Assembly: GCA_963770645.1 (NCBI GenBank)
Contig: CAVYQL010000004.1
Coordinates: forward strand, 372,001 to 436,000
From: Bog-473 sp963770645
GTDB lineage: Bacteria; Actinomycetota; Acidimicrobiia; Acidimicrobiales; RAAP-2
Direction of reading: 5' to 3'
Length of the DNA: 64,000 nucleotides
The position numbers were made by a program, and so were the translations under genes. Of the stretch, positions 7,916 to 16,323 are shown piece by piece. Every line of letters begins with the position of its first letter. The first letter of the stretch is position 1. The notes beneath the pieces are model-generated. The model was given only the letters and a program-made list of their open reading frames with translations, did not search any database and was not told the DNA's origin.

Positions 7916-8374
7916 TCAACTGACCTTGAATTTCGTCCCGATGGCGAGGCTGAGGTTGCCGCTTGGGTCGATGCAAACGTCGCCCTTGTACTTGCCGGGT
8001 ACTGCCACCGTGTGATCCTTGTCCTTCGTCACCGCACCCTTCACGGAGTCCTCGCTAGAACCTGCCGTCACGCAGTTCGGGGTCGCCACCGAGGTCACTG
8101 TCGGCGCGCCGAAGGTTGTCTTGTCACCGTTGGCCCACTTGATCGTCCCGCCCGTCAAGAGGGTGGATGTCTGTGCAGCCTTGGTGCTTCCACCATTCGC
8201 GTTACATGAGCTGAGCTGAGTCGTCCCTGTTTCGGTGCCCGTCAGCACGCCGCACTTGATCGTCACCGTCGACGCGCCCGCAGGGCTCCCCGTCAGCGCG
8301 ATGGCACCGCCGATCGGCAGGGCCGTGGCGACCGCCGCTGCGAAAGAGAGGCGGGCGATACGTGAAATAATCAT
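7916..8374 (-). CDS. Small secreted protein of unknown function
   Basis: A 152-residue protein I do not recognise. It starts with MIISRIARLS, a hydrophobic stretch to about 27, and a cleavage-like region PAGAST near 31-36, so export is likely. The mature part is polar and threonine/glycine-rich, contains four cysteines (ending in GDVCIDPSG), and has the look of a small beta-rich secreted domain. ATG 8374 is preceded by AGGAGG 12 bases upstream. A longer frame reaching 8458 exists but has no ribosome site. A partial match to the AACnnGTT operator lies about 120 bases upstream. Confidence 0.65.
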   Translation of the reverse strand: MIISRIARLSFAAAVATALPIGGAIALTGSPAGASTVTIKCGVLTGTETGTTQLSSCNANGGSTKAAQTSTLLTGGTIKWANGDKTTFGAPTVTSVATPNCVTAGSSEDSVKGAVTKDKDHTVAVPGKYKGDVCIDPSGNLSLAIGTKFKVS

Positions 8375-8680
8375 GGTTTTGTGTTTCCTCCTAGGTTTCT
8401 TCCCTTGGTGTTTTCCTTTGGTGGCAGACCGAAGTTGCAACACCCCCGGAGCCCCCACCCGTAACGGGCATCTCCTGCCCTGCGGTCAGACGCCGTAAAC
8501 GTGTTACTGATGGGAAATCACCTTGACCCGCCGGAGATAAGGCGACGTTTACCGGGCGATCACTGTCATTCAAAACGACGGGCAAAATGACATGCGGTGG
8601 TCACAGTGGTAGCCACGAATGTCGCAATGCCGGTGTAACCAGCAGAAGGCCCGGGACCCGCGGTGCTCGACCAACTGCGG
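8375..8680. other. Intergenic region, 306 bases
   Basis: No gene is seen. It holds the leader and ribosome site of the small secreted protein and, at 8495-8508, GTAAACGTGTTACT, which has the AACnnGTT core of the operators found elsewhere in the window but lacks the outer T and A. GTAAACGT at 8495-8502 is also repeated inverted as ACGTTTAC at 8545-8552. Confidence 0.5.
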
Positions 8681-9130
8681 TTACTCCGCCGCGGCCGCCA
8701 GCTTCCCCAGCGTCGCCGTCATCTCCTGCTCGGCGTGGGCGGCGCTGTGGTCACCCATGACGCGCGCCACGAAGGCGAACCATGGCTTGCGGTTGTCCCG
8801 CCACGACTCGGTGACCCGACAGCCGGTCGCCGTCTCCTCGAACTCGTAGCGCCAGTTGGCCACGTCGAGCGGTCCTGTCGTCACGACGAACTCGAAGACC
8901 AGGCCCGGCTCGCAGGCCACGACCGTGCAGGTACTCGACCAGCGCCGGATGCCGTTCTTGTTGTGGCCTTTGAACACCGCGCCAGGCGCCGGTCCGTCCG
9001 AACCCTTGATCCACGAGCCGCCCTGGTTCTCGGGGGACCACTCCCCCATCCGCGACACGTCGGCGACAAGGCCCCAGACCTTGTCCGGCGGCGCGGCGAT
9101 GTCACGAGAGACCGCAGTCGGGTACGCCAT
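8681..9130 (-). CDS. SRPBCC-family protein (polyketide cyclase/START-like)
   Basis: A 149-residue protein with the SRPBCC pattern: a short strand with SRDIAAPPDKVWGLVADVSRMGEWSP (binding-cavity entrance, positions 8-33), central strands and a long C-terminal helix. Members bind hydrophobic ligands such as lipids or polyketide and steroid intermediates in a deep pocket; no catalytic residue can be named. ATG 9130 opens the frame. It is divergent from a FadD19-like ligase with 165 bases between, so a lipid-related role is plausible but only from context. Confidence 0.75.
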   Translation of the reverse strand: MAYPTAVSRDIAAPPDKVWGLVADVSRMGEWSPENQGGSWIKGSDGPAPGAVFKGHNKNGIRRWSSTCTVVACEPGLVFEFVVTTGPLDVANWRYEFEETATGCRVTESWRDNRKPWFAFVARVMGDHSAAHAEQEMTATLGKLAAAAE

Positions 9131-9270
9131 GGGGCCTGACCATAACGCCGGGGCGCGGGCCGAGCCCAGGGTATGGCCGGCACCGGGCGAGTCGGGCCCG
9201 CGTCGGGCCGGCCGCCCGAACGGGTCCGGCGCTCCGGCGCGGTGGCCTCCCGGAGAATGAGGCGGCGAAC

Positions 9271-9284
9271 GAGAACGTGTTCTA
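9271..9284. promoter_or_regulatory. KstR-like operator site 1, overlapping a -10 box
   Basis: GAGAACGTGTTCTA has core AACnnGTT and the downstream A of the KstR consensus TNNAACNNGTTNNA; only the first T is missing. TCTAAT at 9281-9286 looks like a -10 box, and a start 7 bases beyond it would fall at the ATG 9296, so the ligase mRNA may be leaderless, with the operator covering its promoter. Confidence 0.6.
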
Positions 9285-9295
9285 ATCTCGACCCG

Positions 9296-10906
9296 ATGGA
9301 ATTCAACCTGGCCGATCTCTTCGAGGCCGCGGTCGACGCGTATCCAGAACGGGAGTACCTGGTCGCCAACGGAGCGCGGCGCACCTACGCCGAGATGGAG
9401 GCTCGGGCCAACCGGCTGGCGCACTACTTCGCGTCGCAGGGAGTCGGTCCGGGGGACCACGTCGGGATCTACGCGTACAACTCCGTCGAGTGGGTCGAGA
9501 CCGCGTGGGCCGTCTTCAAGTTGCGCGCCGTCTGGATCAACATCAACTACCGCTACGTCAAGGACGAGCTGCGCTACCTGATGGGCAACGCCGACCTGAA
9601 GGCGCTGGTCTACCAACGGGAGTTCGCGCCGCTGGTCGCCGCCCTGCTCCCCGAGCTGCCCGACATGCAGCATGTGCTCGTGGTCGACGACGGCAGCGAC
9701 GCCGAGCCGGCACCGGGATCGGTGCCCTACGAGGACGCGCTGGACGGCCGGTCGGCCGAACGTGACTTCGGGCCGCGCTCGGGCGACGACCTCTACATCC
9801 TCTACACGGGCGGCACCACCGGCATGCCCAAGGGAGTGGTCTGGCGCCACGAGGACGTGTTCTACGCGCTGGGAGGCGGGACCGACCCCACGACCAACGA
9901 GCGGGTCACCGATCCGGCCGTGATGGTGGCCAAGGGTGCGGGGGGCGGCATGGTGCACCTGCCGGTCGCGCCGCTCATGCACGGCGCCACGCAGTGGGGC
10001 GTCATGGGCCAGAGTTTCGTGGGCTCCAAGGTCGTCCTCATGGCCAAGTTCGACCCGCACGAAGTGTGGCGTCTAGTCGGTGAGGAGCGGGTCAACTCGG
10101 TCATGATCACCGGTGACGCCATGGGCAAGCCACTGGTCGAGATGTTGGCCGAACACGGAGAGGACTTCGATCTGTCCTCGCTGCTGGCCGTCGTCTCGTC
10201 GGCGGCGCTCTTCTCCGCACCGGTGAAGGACGAGTTCTTCGAGCGCCTGCCCAACCTCGTCATCACAGACGCCATCGGCTCCTCCGAGGGGGGCAACAAC
10301 GGTCTCACGGTCATCACCGCCGGCAACACGGCCATGAAGAGCGGGCCCACGGTGCACCGGCTCGGCAAGACCGTCGTCTTCGACGAGAACCTCGAGCTGG
10401 TCGAGCCGGGCTCGGGCACGATCGGCAAGATCGCCCGCGCCGGGGACATCCCGCTCGGCTACTACAACGACCCGAAGAAGACGGCCGAGGTGTTCTTCGA
10501 CGTCCGCGGGACGCGCTACGTGATGCCGGGTGACTACGCGACCGTCGAGGCCGACGGCTCCATCACCTTGCTCGGGCGAGGGTCGATCGTCATCAACTCC
10601 GGGGGCGAGAAGATCTTTCCCGAAGAGGTCGAGTCGGCCGTCCGTTCGCATCCCGACGTGATGGACGCCATCGTGTGCGGTGCCCCCGACGAGCGGTGGG
10701 GCCAGACGGTTGCCGCCATCGTGGAGCCGCGGCGCGGTCACGCTGCGCCGTCGCTCGAAGCGATCCAGGAGCGGTGCCGGGAGTTCGTCGCGGGGTACAA
10801 GGTCCCGCGCCGCCTCTACGTGGTCGACCGGGTCGAGCGCTCCCCATCGGGCAAGCCCGACTACACCTGGGCCGCGGCAATCGTGCAAGCGGACGGCCCG
10901 GGCTGA
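9296..10906 (+). CDS. fadD19: FadD19-like steroid or fatty acyl-CoA ligase
   Basis: A 536-residue AMP-forming ligase closest in pattern to mycobacterial FadD19, which activates C26 3-oxocholest-4-enoate at the start of cholesterol side-chain breakdown. Seen motifs are LYTGGTTGMPKGVVWRHED (about 169-187), PLMHGATQW near 225-233, ITDAIGSSEGG near 323-333, PGDYATVEADGS, then INSGGEKIFPEEVES and a final SGKPDYTWA with the catalytic lysine. FadD19 shows the same GVMWRHED and MIHGATQ elements. ATG 9296 has no Shine-Dalgarno sequence but lies directly behind a -10 box and an operator (9271-9284), which fits a leaderless transcript. The assignment to steroid rather than plain fatty acids rests on the neighbours. 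Confidence 0.85.
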   Translation: MEFNLADLFEAAVDAYPEREYLVANGARRTYAEMEARANRLAHYFASQGVGPGDHVGIYAYNSVEWVETAWAVFKLRAVWININYRYVKDELRYLMGNADLKALVYQREFAPLVAALLPELPDMQHVLVVDDGSDAEPAPGSVPYEDALDGRSAERDFGPRSGDDLYILYTGGTTGMPKGVVWRHEDVFYALGGGTDPTTNERVTDPAVMVAKGAGGGMVHLPVAPLMHGATQWGVMGQSFVGSKVVLMAKFDPHEVWRLVGEERVNSVMITGDAMGKPLVEMLAEHGEDFDLSSLLAVVSSAALFSAPVKDEFFERLPNLVITDAIGSSEGGNNGLTVITAGNTAMKSGPTVHRLGKTVVFDENLELVEPGSGTIGKIARAGDIPLGYYNDPKKTAEVFFDVRGTRYVMPGDYATVEADGSITLLGRGSIVINSGGEKIFPEEVESAVRSHPDVMDAIVCGAPDERWGQTVAAIVEPRRGHAAPSLEAIQERCREFVAGYKVPRRLYVVDRVERSPSGKPDYTWAAAIVQADGPG

Positions 10907-10909
10907 GTC

Positions 10910-11074
10910 GGGTGCGTGCTGGCCCGTGGCCGTCTTGATGACCGTCATGACGCCGCCGTCGTCGCCCGCCACCGCGTACGTGTTCTCGATCCGTCCGTCG
11001 GTGGCGTGGACGACGCTGACCGAATCGGAGTCCGGGTTGGCGACGTAGACCGTCGAGCCGTCCGGTGAACCGCG
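10910..11074 (-). pseudogene. Relic of a YVTN/lactonase-type beta-propeller gene
   Basis: On the minus strand the frame reads SPDGSTVYVANPDSDSVSVV and then TDGRIENTYAV, one blade of a YncE/lactonase-like beta-propeller. The frame begins right after a TGA (11075-11077), has no start codon, and runs out into the antisense of the ligase gene. It therefore looks like a decayed fragment, perhaps left by a deletion. Confidence 0.5.
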
Positions 11075-11136
11075 TCAACCCGTGCCGCCTCGAGATGAGC
11101 CACCGGAAATCCTGACCGGCACGCGATGATGCAGCC

Positions 11137-11700
11137 GTGCCTCCCGCACCCCTGCTGCTGGTGACCGGCTCCCCCGGTTGCGGCAAGACCACGGTCGCCC
11201 CGCTGGTGGCCGACCGCCATGACCCCTCGGTCTGCCTCGACCTGGACTGGTTCTTCGCCAAGCTGCGACGCGGGGCAATCGAGCCCTGGCGCGAAGTCGC
11301 CCACGCCCAAAACCGCGTCGTGCTCCGGGCCGCCGCCGAGGCTGTCGCCGTCTTCGCGGAAGGCGGCTACTTCACGGTGGCCGAGGGCATCCTCTATCCG
11401 TTCATGCTCGATCTCTTCGCGTCCGCCTGTGAGCCACCCGGCATCGCCATCAACTACGCAGTGTTACGGGCGCCGATTGGCGTCGTCCAGCAGCGCGCGG
11501 AGGAGCGCACCGGGGAGCCCGAGCACGCGGGCGCCCTGGCCGACGCCGCGGTGATCGACGACCTCTGGGCGCAGTTCGAGAACCACGGGGTGGCGGAGCG
11601 CCACCGGGTCGACTGCGGCGCGCGCGGACCGGCCGCAGTGGCCGACGAGATCGACCGACGCTTTGAAGCCGGCGAGCTCCGCCTGTCACGCGGAGCGTGA
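11137..11700 (+). CDS. P-loop NTPase/kinase-like protein
   Basis: A 187-residue protein with a Walker A motif GSPGCGKTT at 11-19 immediately after a hydrophobic strand, then LDLDWFF near 35-41 as a possible second acidic strand, and a region with QNRVVLRAAAEAVAVF. This is the layout of small AAA/adenylate-kinase-like phosphotransferases (Zeta-toxin, chloramphenicol phosphotransferase and gluconate kinase relatives). The acceptor substrate cannot be read from the sequence. No antitoxin-like partner gene is adjacent, so a toxin role is not supported. GTG 11137 opens the frame. It contains a rare TTA leucine codon at VLRAP. The gene is convergent with the F420-type oxidoreductase gene. Confidence 0.7.
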   Translation: MPPAPLLLVTGSPGCGKTTVAPLVADRHDPSVCLDLDWFFAKLRRGAIEPWREVAHAQNRVVLRAAAEAVAVFAEGGYFTVAEGILYPFMLDLFASACEPPGIAINYAVLRAPIGVVQQRAEERTGEPEHAGALADAAVIDDLWAQFENHGVAERHRVDCGARGPAAVADEIDRRFEAGELRLSRGA

Positions 11701-11710
11701 CGAAGGAGGC

Positions 11711-12841
11711 TTACGAGCCGCCGGCCGCCAGGCGCTGCTTGGTGGTGTTGTGCACCGGGTCCTTGTCGAAGTCCTTCAGGAGGTGCTTGCCGAAAGTCTC
11801 GACGGCCTCCTGACACGACTCGATGGACATGGAGGTCGAGAGCATGCCGAAGGAAAGCTGGTCGGCGCCGGTGGCGGCGTATCCCTCGATGACCTTGCCG
11901 ACCTCGTCGGGTGTCCCGACCGCAGTCACGCCCGCCGCGATGGCGGCGTCGAGCGTGGCCGCGTCGATCGGCGGAAGGACCTCGGGCCACTGGGGGATGC
12001 CGGCGGGCCTCGGGAAGGTGTCCAGGTAGCGGAAGAGGCTGCTCAAGAAGTACGTGGTGTCGGCCTCGAGGAAGGTCCGCCGGGCCTTGGCCCCGTCCTC
12101 CATGCACAGCATCTGCGTCGTGATCATCACGTTGTTGTTCACGAACCCGCCGATCGGGTTCTTGCAGTCGGCGACCTTCTCCTTGTAGCGGGCCACCAAC
12201 GGTGTCAGCTGATCGGGGGTGGAGAAGCCGAAGCACAGCACCCCCACGCCGAGCTCGGCCGCCAGGTCGAAGGTGGGGGGGCTCCCGGCCGCCATCCAGA
12301 TCGGCGGGTGCGGCTTGGAGTAGGGCTTCGGGAGGACGTTGCGCGGCGGCATCGAGAAAAACTTGCCGTCGTAGCTGTAGTCCTCGTCCCTCCACATGCG
12401 GATGATCTGGGGCAGCGTCTCGGCCACCATCTCACGGGTGAGCTCGGGGTCCTCGATCCCGAAGCCGCGCTGCTCGGTCGTCGACGAGCCGCGGCCGGTG
12501 CCGAACTCGAAGCGGCCCTCGGAGAGATGGTCGAGCATGGCCACCCGCTCGGCGATGCGGGCCGGGTGGTTCACCGGTGGCGTGATGTTGAAGATGCCCG
12601 ACCCGATGTGGATGTTCTTGGTGCGGGCGGCCACGTACGCGAGGAAGGACTCGTTGGCCGACAGGTGCGAGTACTCGGTGAGGAAGTGGTGCTCGGTGAC
12701 CCAGGCGTACTTGAAACCGGCCTTGTCGGCCACCTCGACGTAGGCGACCTCGTCCATAATGCGGTCGTGCTCGGCCGACGCTCCGTGCCGCTCGACGTAC
12801 CGGGGCAACACGCACACGCTGTTGAAGATGCCGAATTCCAT
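11711..12841 (-). CDS. LLM-class flavin-dependent oxidoreductase
   Basis: A 376-residue bacterial-luciferase-like TIM-barrel enzyme. It starts MEFGIFNSVCVLP, has EHHFLTEYS near 50-58 (luciferase family histidine pair), IHIGSGIFN near 74-82, GTGRGSSTTEQRGFGI near 115-130 and KPYSKPHPPIWMAAGS near 172-187. Members use F420 or FMN, and the sequence alone does not settle which. Mycobacteria have a homologue of this group in the cholesterol regulon (Rv3520c). ATG 12841 is the only good start. The gene is divergent from the FadD17-like gene, with a perfect KstR-type operator in the 136-base gap. Confidence 0.85.
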   Translation of the reverse strand: MEFGIFNSVCVLPRYVERHGASAEHDRIMDEVAYVEVADKAGFKYAWVTEHHFLTEYSHLSANESFLAYVAARTKNIHIGSGIFNITPPVNHPARIAERVAMLDHLSEGRFEFGTGRGSSTTEQRGFGIEDPELTREMVAETLPQIIRMWRDEDYSYDGKFFSMPPRNVLPKPYSKPHPPIWMAAGSPPTFDLAAELGVGVLCFGFSTPDQLTPLVARYKEKVADCKNPIGGFVNNNVMITTQMLCMEDGAKARRTFLEADTTYFLSSLFRYLDTFPRPAGIPQWPEVLPPIDAATLDAAIAAGVTAVGTPDEVGKVIEGYAATGADQLSFGMLSTSMSIESCQEAVETFGKHLLKDFDKDPVHNTTKQRLAAGGS

Positions 12842-12920
12842 GGGGATGCACGTCCTCGTCGACGGTGCCGCGGTCCGTTCCGGCGGCGTTCCACCGAAGG
12901 TAACACGGTGGGGACTAAAG

Positions 12921-12934
12921 TGCAACGTGTTCCA
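12921..12934. promoter_or_regulatory. KstR-like operator site 2 (perfect consensus match)
   Basis: TGCAACGTGTTCCA fits TNNAACNNGTTNNA at all fixed positions. It is centred between the divergent LLM oxidoreductase and FadD17-like genes and could control both. CAATAAT just downstream could be part of the rightward -10 box. Confidence 0.7.
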
Positions 12935-12977
12935 ATAATGGGGATTCCACCCCAGGTCAGAGACGTTTGGAGTAGTG

Positions 12978-14678
12978 GTGACCTCAGCTGACGCAGGGCC
13001 GGCGCAAGCCCCCGAGACGGTCGCCGGCGCCGTGCTCGCCCGCGCCGACGACACACGTCTCGGCCTCGTGGCCGCAGAGCTTCGACTCAGCCACGCCGAG
13101 GTGGTCGCACGGGCCGCCACCCGGGCCGCCTGGCTGCACGCCCAGCGCACCGACCGCCCGTTCCACGTCGCCGTCCTCTTGGACAACGTTCCCGAGTTCG
13201 TGTTCTGGCTCCAGGGCGCGGCATTGGCGGGGGCGGTCGTCGTCGGGGCCAACCCCACGCACCGCGGCGAGGAGCTGGTGCGCGACCTCACCCACACCGA
13301 GTGCCAGTTCCTCGTCACCGATTCCGCCTCGCTCTCCCTCGTCGACGGTGCACGTATCGGCGACGCCCTCGGTACCGTGTCCGCCGACAACGCGCGGGTG
13401 CTGGTCCTCGACACGGAGGGCGCCCAGTCCGAGCTGGCCATCCACGCGGGCGCGGTGCCCGCGGAGGTGGCCGATCCGTCCGTGACGCCCGACTCCCTCG
13501 GGTATCTGCTCTTCACGTCGGGCACCTCGGGGGCGCCCAAGGCGTGCCTGTGCAGCCAGGGCCGCCTGGCCCGCATCGCCGCCACCGTGGCGCGGATGTA
13601 CGCCCTCACCCCTGAGGACGTGTGCTACATCGCCATGCCCTTGTTCCATTCCAACGCGCTGATGGCGGGCTGGGGCCCGGCGCTGGCGGCCGGTTCGACC
13701 GTGGCCCTCCCGACGACGGGCCGCTTCTCGGCGTCGGGGTTCCTCCCCGACGTGCGGGCGACCGGATCGACGTACTTCAACTATGTGGGCAAGCCGCTGT
13801 CGTACATCGTGGCCACGCCCGAACAGCCCGATGACGCCGACAACCCGCTGGTGCGTGCGTTCGGGAACGAGGGGTCGACCGACGACGTGGCGCGCTTCGC
13901 CGAGCGCTTCGACGTGGTGGTGACGGACTCCTACGGGTCGACCGAGGGTGGGGCGACCGTCCAGCGGACGCCGGACACGCCACCGGGCGCGCTCGGCCTC
14001 GCGCCGGAGGGGACCGTCGTGCTCGACCCCGAAACCGGCGCGGAGTGCCCGCCGGCACGCTTCGACGACAGCGGCCGCCTGCTCAACGCCGACGAAGCCA
14101 TCGGCGAGCTGGTGTCGAAGGGCGGCGGCGCCGGCTTCGAGGGCTACTGGCGCAACGACGATGCCGAGCGGGCCCGGTTGCGCGACGGCTGGTACTGGAC
14201 CGGCGATCTGGCCTATCGCGACGAGCCCGGGTTCTTCTATTTCGCCGGGCGCGATCACGACTGGCTCCGCGTCGACGGCGAGAATTTCGCGTCGGCGCCC
14301 GTCGAGCGGATCCTCCAACGCCATCCCGACGTGGTGCTGGCCGCCGTCTACGCCGTGCCCGACCCCCTCGTCGGGGACCAGGTGATGGCGGCGGTGCAGC
14401 TTCGGCCCGGAGTGGCCCTACTCGATGCGGCCGAGTTCGCCGCGTTCCTCTCGGCGCAGGGTGACCTCGGCACCAAGTGGGCACCGCGCTTCGTGCGCAT
14501 GAGCGGCTCACTGCCCATCACCGCGACCAACAAGGTCCTGAAGCGGGCGCTGCGCGCGGAACGCTGGAACTGTGACGAAGCGGTGCTGTGGCAACCCGAC
14601 AAAGACGGGCCGTACGTGCTGCTGGGTGGTGAGGACGCCACCGCGCTCGAAGCGGCGGTGAGCGATCGGCCCATCTGA
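12978..14678 (+). CDS. fadD17: FadD17-like acyl-CoA ligase
   Basis: A 566-residue AMP-forming ligase strongly resembling mycobacterial FadD17, a member of the cholesterol regulon thought to activate short steroid side chains. Shared motifs are LFTSGTSGAPKACLCSQGR near 179-197, VCYIAMPLFHSNALMAGW near 216-233, YFNYVGKPLSYIVATPE near 265-281, DSYGSTEGG near 316-324, WTGDLAYRDEPGFFYFAGR near 411-429, and VDGENFASAPVERIL near 434-448. Of two adjacent GTG codons, 12978 sits five bases after GGAG; 12975 is also possible. It is convergent with ltp2, 17 bases away. The KstR-like site at 12921-12934 lies just upstream. Confidence 0.85.
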   Translation: MTSADAGPAQAPETVAGAVLARADDTRLGLVAAELRLSHAEVVARAATRAAWLHAQRTDRPFHVAVLLDNVPEFVFWLQGAALAGAVVVGANPTHRGEELVRDLTHTECQFLVTDSASLSLVDGARIGDALGTVSADNARVLVLDTEGAQSELAIHAGAVPAEVADPSVTPDSLGYLLFTSGTSGAPKACLCSQGRLARIAATVARMYALTPEDVCYIAMPLFHSNALMAGWGPALAAGSTVALPTTGRFSASGFLPDVRATGSTYFNYVGKPLSYIVATPEQPDDADNPLVRAFGNEGSTDDVARFAERFDVVVTDSYGSTEGGATVQRTPDTPPGALGLAPEGTVVLDPETGAECPPARFDDSGRLLNADEAIGELVSKGGGAGFEGYWRNDDAERARLRDGWYWTGDLAYRDEPGFFYFAGRDHDWLRVDGENFASAPVERILQRHPDVVLAAVYAVPDPLVGDQVMAAVQLRPGVALLDAAEFAAFLSAQGDLGTKWAPRFVRMSGSLPITATNKVLKRALRAERWNCDEAVLWQPDKDGPYVLLGGEDATALEAAVSDRPI

Positions 14679-14695
14679 CCTCGGCGACGGACTGC

Positions 14696-15874
14696 TCAGC
14701 GGTCGATGCCGAGCACCAGCCCGCTGGTCGGTACCCCCGTGCCCGCAGTGACGACGACGTGCTCGACATCGGGCACCTGGTTCACCGAGGTGCCGCGGAC
14801 GAGACGGACACCCTCGGCAATCCCGTTCATGCCGTGGAGGTAGGCCTCGCCGAGCTGGCCGCCGTGCGTGTTGATCGGGAGCGCACCGCCGAGCTCGATG
14901 CGGCCGTCGCGCACGAAGTGCTTCGCCTCACCCTTGCCGCAGAACCCGAGCTCCTCCAGTTGGTAGAGCACGTACGGGGTGAAGTGGTCATAGAGGATGG
15001 CCGCCTGCATGTCCGACGGACCCAGCCCCGAGGTCTCCCAGAGCTGCCTGGCCACGACTGCCATCTCGGGCAGGCCGAGGAGGTCGTCGCGGTAATAGCT
15101 CGTCATCATGTCCTGGCCGGCGCCCGAGCCCTGGGCGGCGGCGCGCACCACGACGGGCGTCGTCGGGAGGTCGCGGGCCCGCTCCAGCGAGGTCACCACG
15201 AGCGCCTGCCCGCCGTCGGTCTCCTGGCAGCAGTCGAGCAGGTGCAGCGGTTCGACGATCCAGCGGCTGGCCTGGTGCTCCTCGAGCGTGATCGGCTGCT
15301 CGTAGAACCACGCCCTCGGGTTGGTCGCCGCGTGTCTGCGGTCCGCCACCGCCACCCGGCCGAGGTCCTCGCTGGTGGCGCCGGTCACGTGCAGGTAGCG
15401 CTGTGCCGCCATGGCAACCCACGAGGCCGGGGTCAGCAGGCCTACCGGGAGGTACGAGGCCATGTCCGCGTTCTCGGCGTTGGGGATCGGCGGCCGGCCC
15501 TGCACCCCGGTGCCGAAGCGCGAACCGGAGCGCTCGTTGAAGGCCCGGTAGCACACCACCACGTCGGCGACGCCCGAGGAAACGGCGAGCGCCGCCTGCT
15601 GGACCGTGGCGCAGGCCGCGCCACCCCCATAGTGGATACGGCTGAAGAACGTGAGCTCACCGATGCCCAGGCTGCGCGCGATGTCGATGTCGGGATTGGT
15701 GTCGGAGCTGAACGTCACCATGCCCTGCACCTCCGACGGTGCGATCCCGGCGTCGTGCAGCGCGGCATCCACCGCCTCGACGGCCAGGCGTAGCTCCGAG
15801 CGCCCCGAGGCCTTGGAGAACTCGGTGGCCCCGATGCCGGCGATGGCGACCGTCCCCGCGAAGGAATGCGCCAT
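14696..15874 (-). CDS. ltp2: Ltp2-like steroid side-chain aldolase (SCP2-thiolase fold)
   Basis: A 392-residue thiolase-fold protein of the lipid-transfer/Ltp2 group. It starts AGTVAIAGIGATEFSK, has VQGMVTFSSDTNPDID near 48-63, YGGGAACATVQQAALAV near 81-97, and closing NTHGGQLGEAYLHGMNG near 333-349 before HVVVTAGTG. In actinobacteria Ltp2 cleaves the 17-hydroxy three-carbon side chain, giving the C19 androstene ketone and propionyl-CoA, in a complex with the DUF35 domain of ChsH2. Such a DUF35 protein is coded two genes upstream. ATG 15874 overlaps the stop of chsH1 by one base, so translation is coupled. It is the last gene of a five-gene operon. Confidence 0.85.
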   Translation of the reverse strand: MAHSFAGTVAIAGIGATEFSKASGRSELRLAVEAVDAALHDAGIAPSEVQGMVTFSSDTNPDIDIARSLGIGELTFFSRIHYGGGAACATVQQAALAVSSGVADVVVCYRAFNERSGSRFGTGVQGRPPIPNAENADMASYLPVGLLTPASWVAMAAQRYLHVTGATSEDLGRVAVADRRHAATNPRAWFYEQPITLEEHQASRWIVEPLHLLDCCQETDGGQALVVTSLERARDLPTTPVVVRAAAQGSGAGQDMMTSYYRDDLLGLPEMAVVARQLWETSGLGPSDMQAAILYDHFTPYVLYQLEELGFCGKGEAKHFVRDGRIELGGALPINTHGGQLGEAYLHGMNGIAEGVRLVRGTSVNQVPDVEHVVVTAGTGVPTSGLVLGIDR

Positions 15875-16323
15875 CAGGCCTGCACCGGCAACGCGAGCGT
15901 CACCGTTCCGGTCACGTGATCGCCCAGCTCGTTGGCGCCGCGCACCGACACGGTCACCGTGCCGCTCTTGCCGTCCTCGGCGACGGTCCCCTTCTCGGCC
16001 ACGGACCCGGTGAACGTCATGGTGCAGTCGGGGTAATTCGGTGCGCCGAGGCGGATGTTGACGTCGACCAGACGGCTGCGCGGCCCGGACCAATCGGTGA
16101 CGTAGCGCCCGACCAGTCCGTTGGTCGTGAGGATGTTCATGAAGATGTCCTTCGATCCGCGCGCTTTGGCCAGCACCTGGTCGTGGTGCACGTCCTGGTA
16201 GTCGCGGCTTGCGATGGCGCCCGACGTGATCAGAGTCCTGGTGATCGGGATCACCAGGGTGGGCAGCTCGTCGCCCACCGACACGTCGGCGTAGGCCGGC
16301 CCCGCGCTCGAGATCGTCGTCAT
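15874..16323 (-). CDS. chsH1: ChsH1-like MaoC enoyl-CoA hydratase subunit
   Basis: A 149-residue single-hotdog MaoC-family protein. The hydratase motif SRDYQDVHHDQVLA lies near 38-51 with the Asp-His pair expected for (R)-hydratases, and NILTTNGLVGRYVTDW forms the long helix region near 63-78. In mycobacteria ChsH1 joins the MaoC part of ChsH2 to hydrate the unsaturated three-carbon steroid side chain. The ATG overlaps the upstream dehydrogenase stop as ATGA, and the TGA overlaps the ltp2 start. Gene order and neighbours support this assignment rather than a general MaoC hydratase. Confidence 0.85.
   Translation of the reverse strand: MTTISSAGPAYADVSVGDELPTLVIPITRTLITSGAIASRDYQDVHHDQVLAKARGSKDIFMNILTTNGLVGRYVTDWSGPRSRLVDVNIRLGAPNYPDCTMTFTGSVAEKGTVAEDGKSGTVTVSVRGANELGDHVTGTVTLALPVQA

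Noticed and set aside
11137..11700. Zeta-toxin of a toxin-antitoxin pair
   Set aside because: Only the P-loop is similar; there is no small antitoxin gene next to it, and the protein lacks other zeta-specific motifs I could see.
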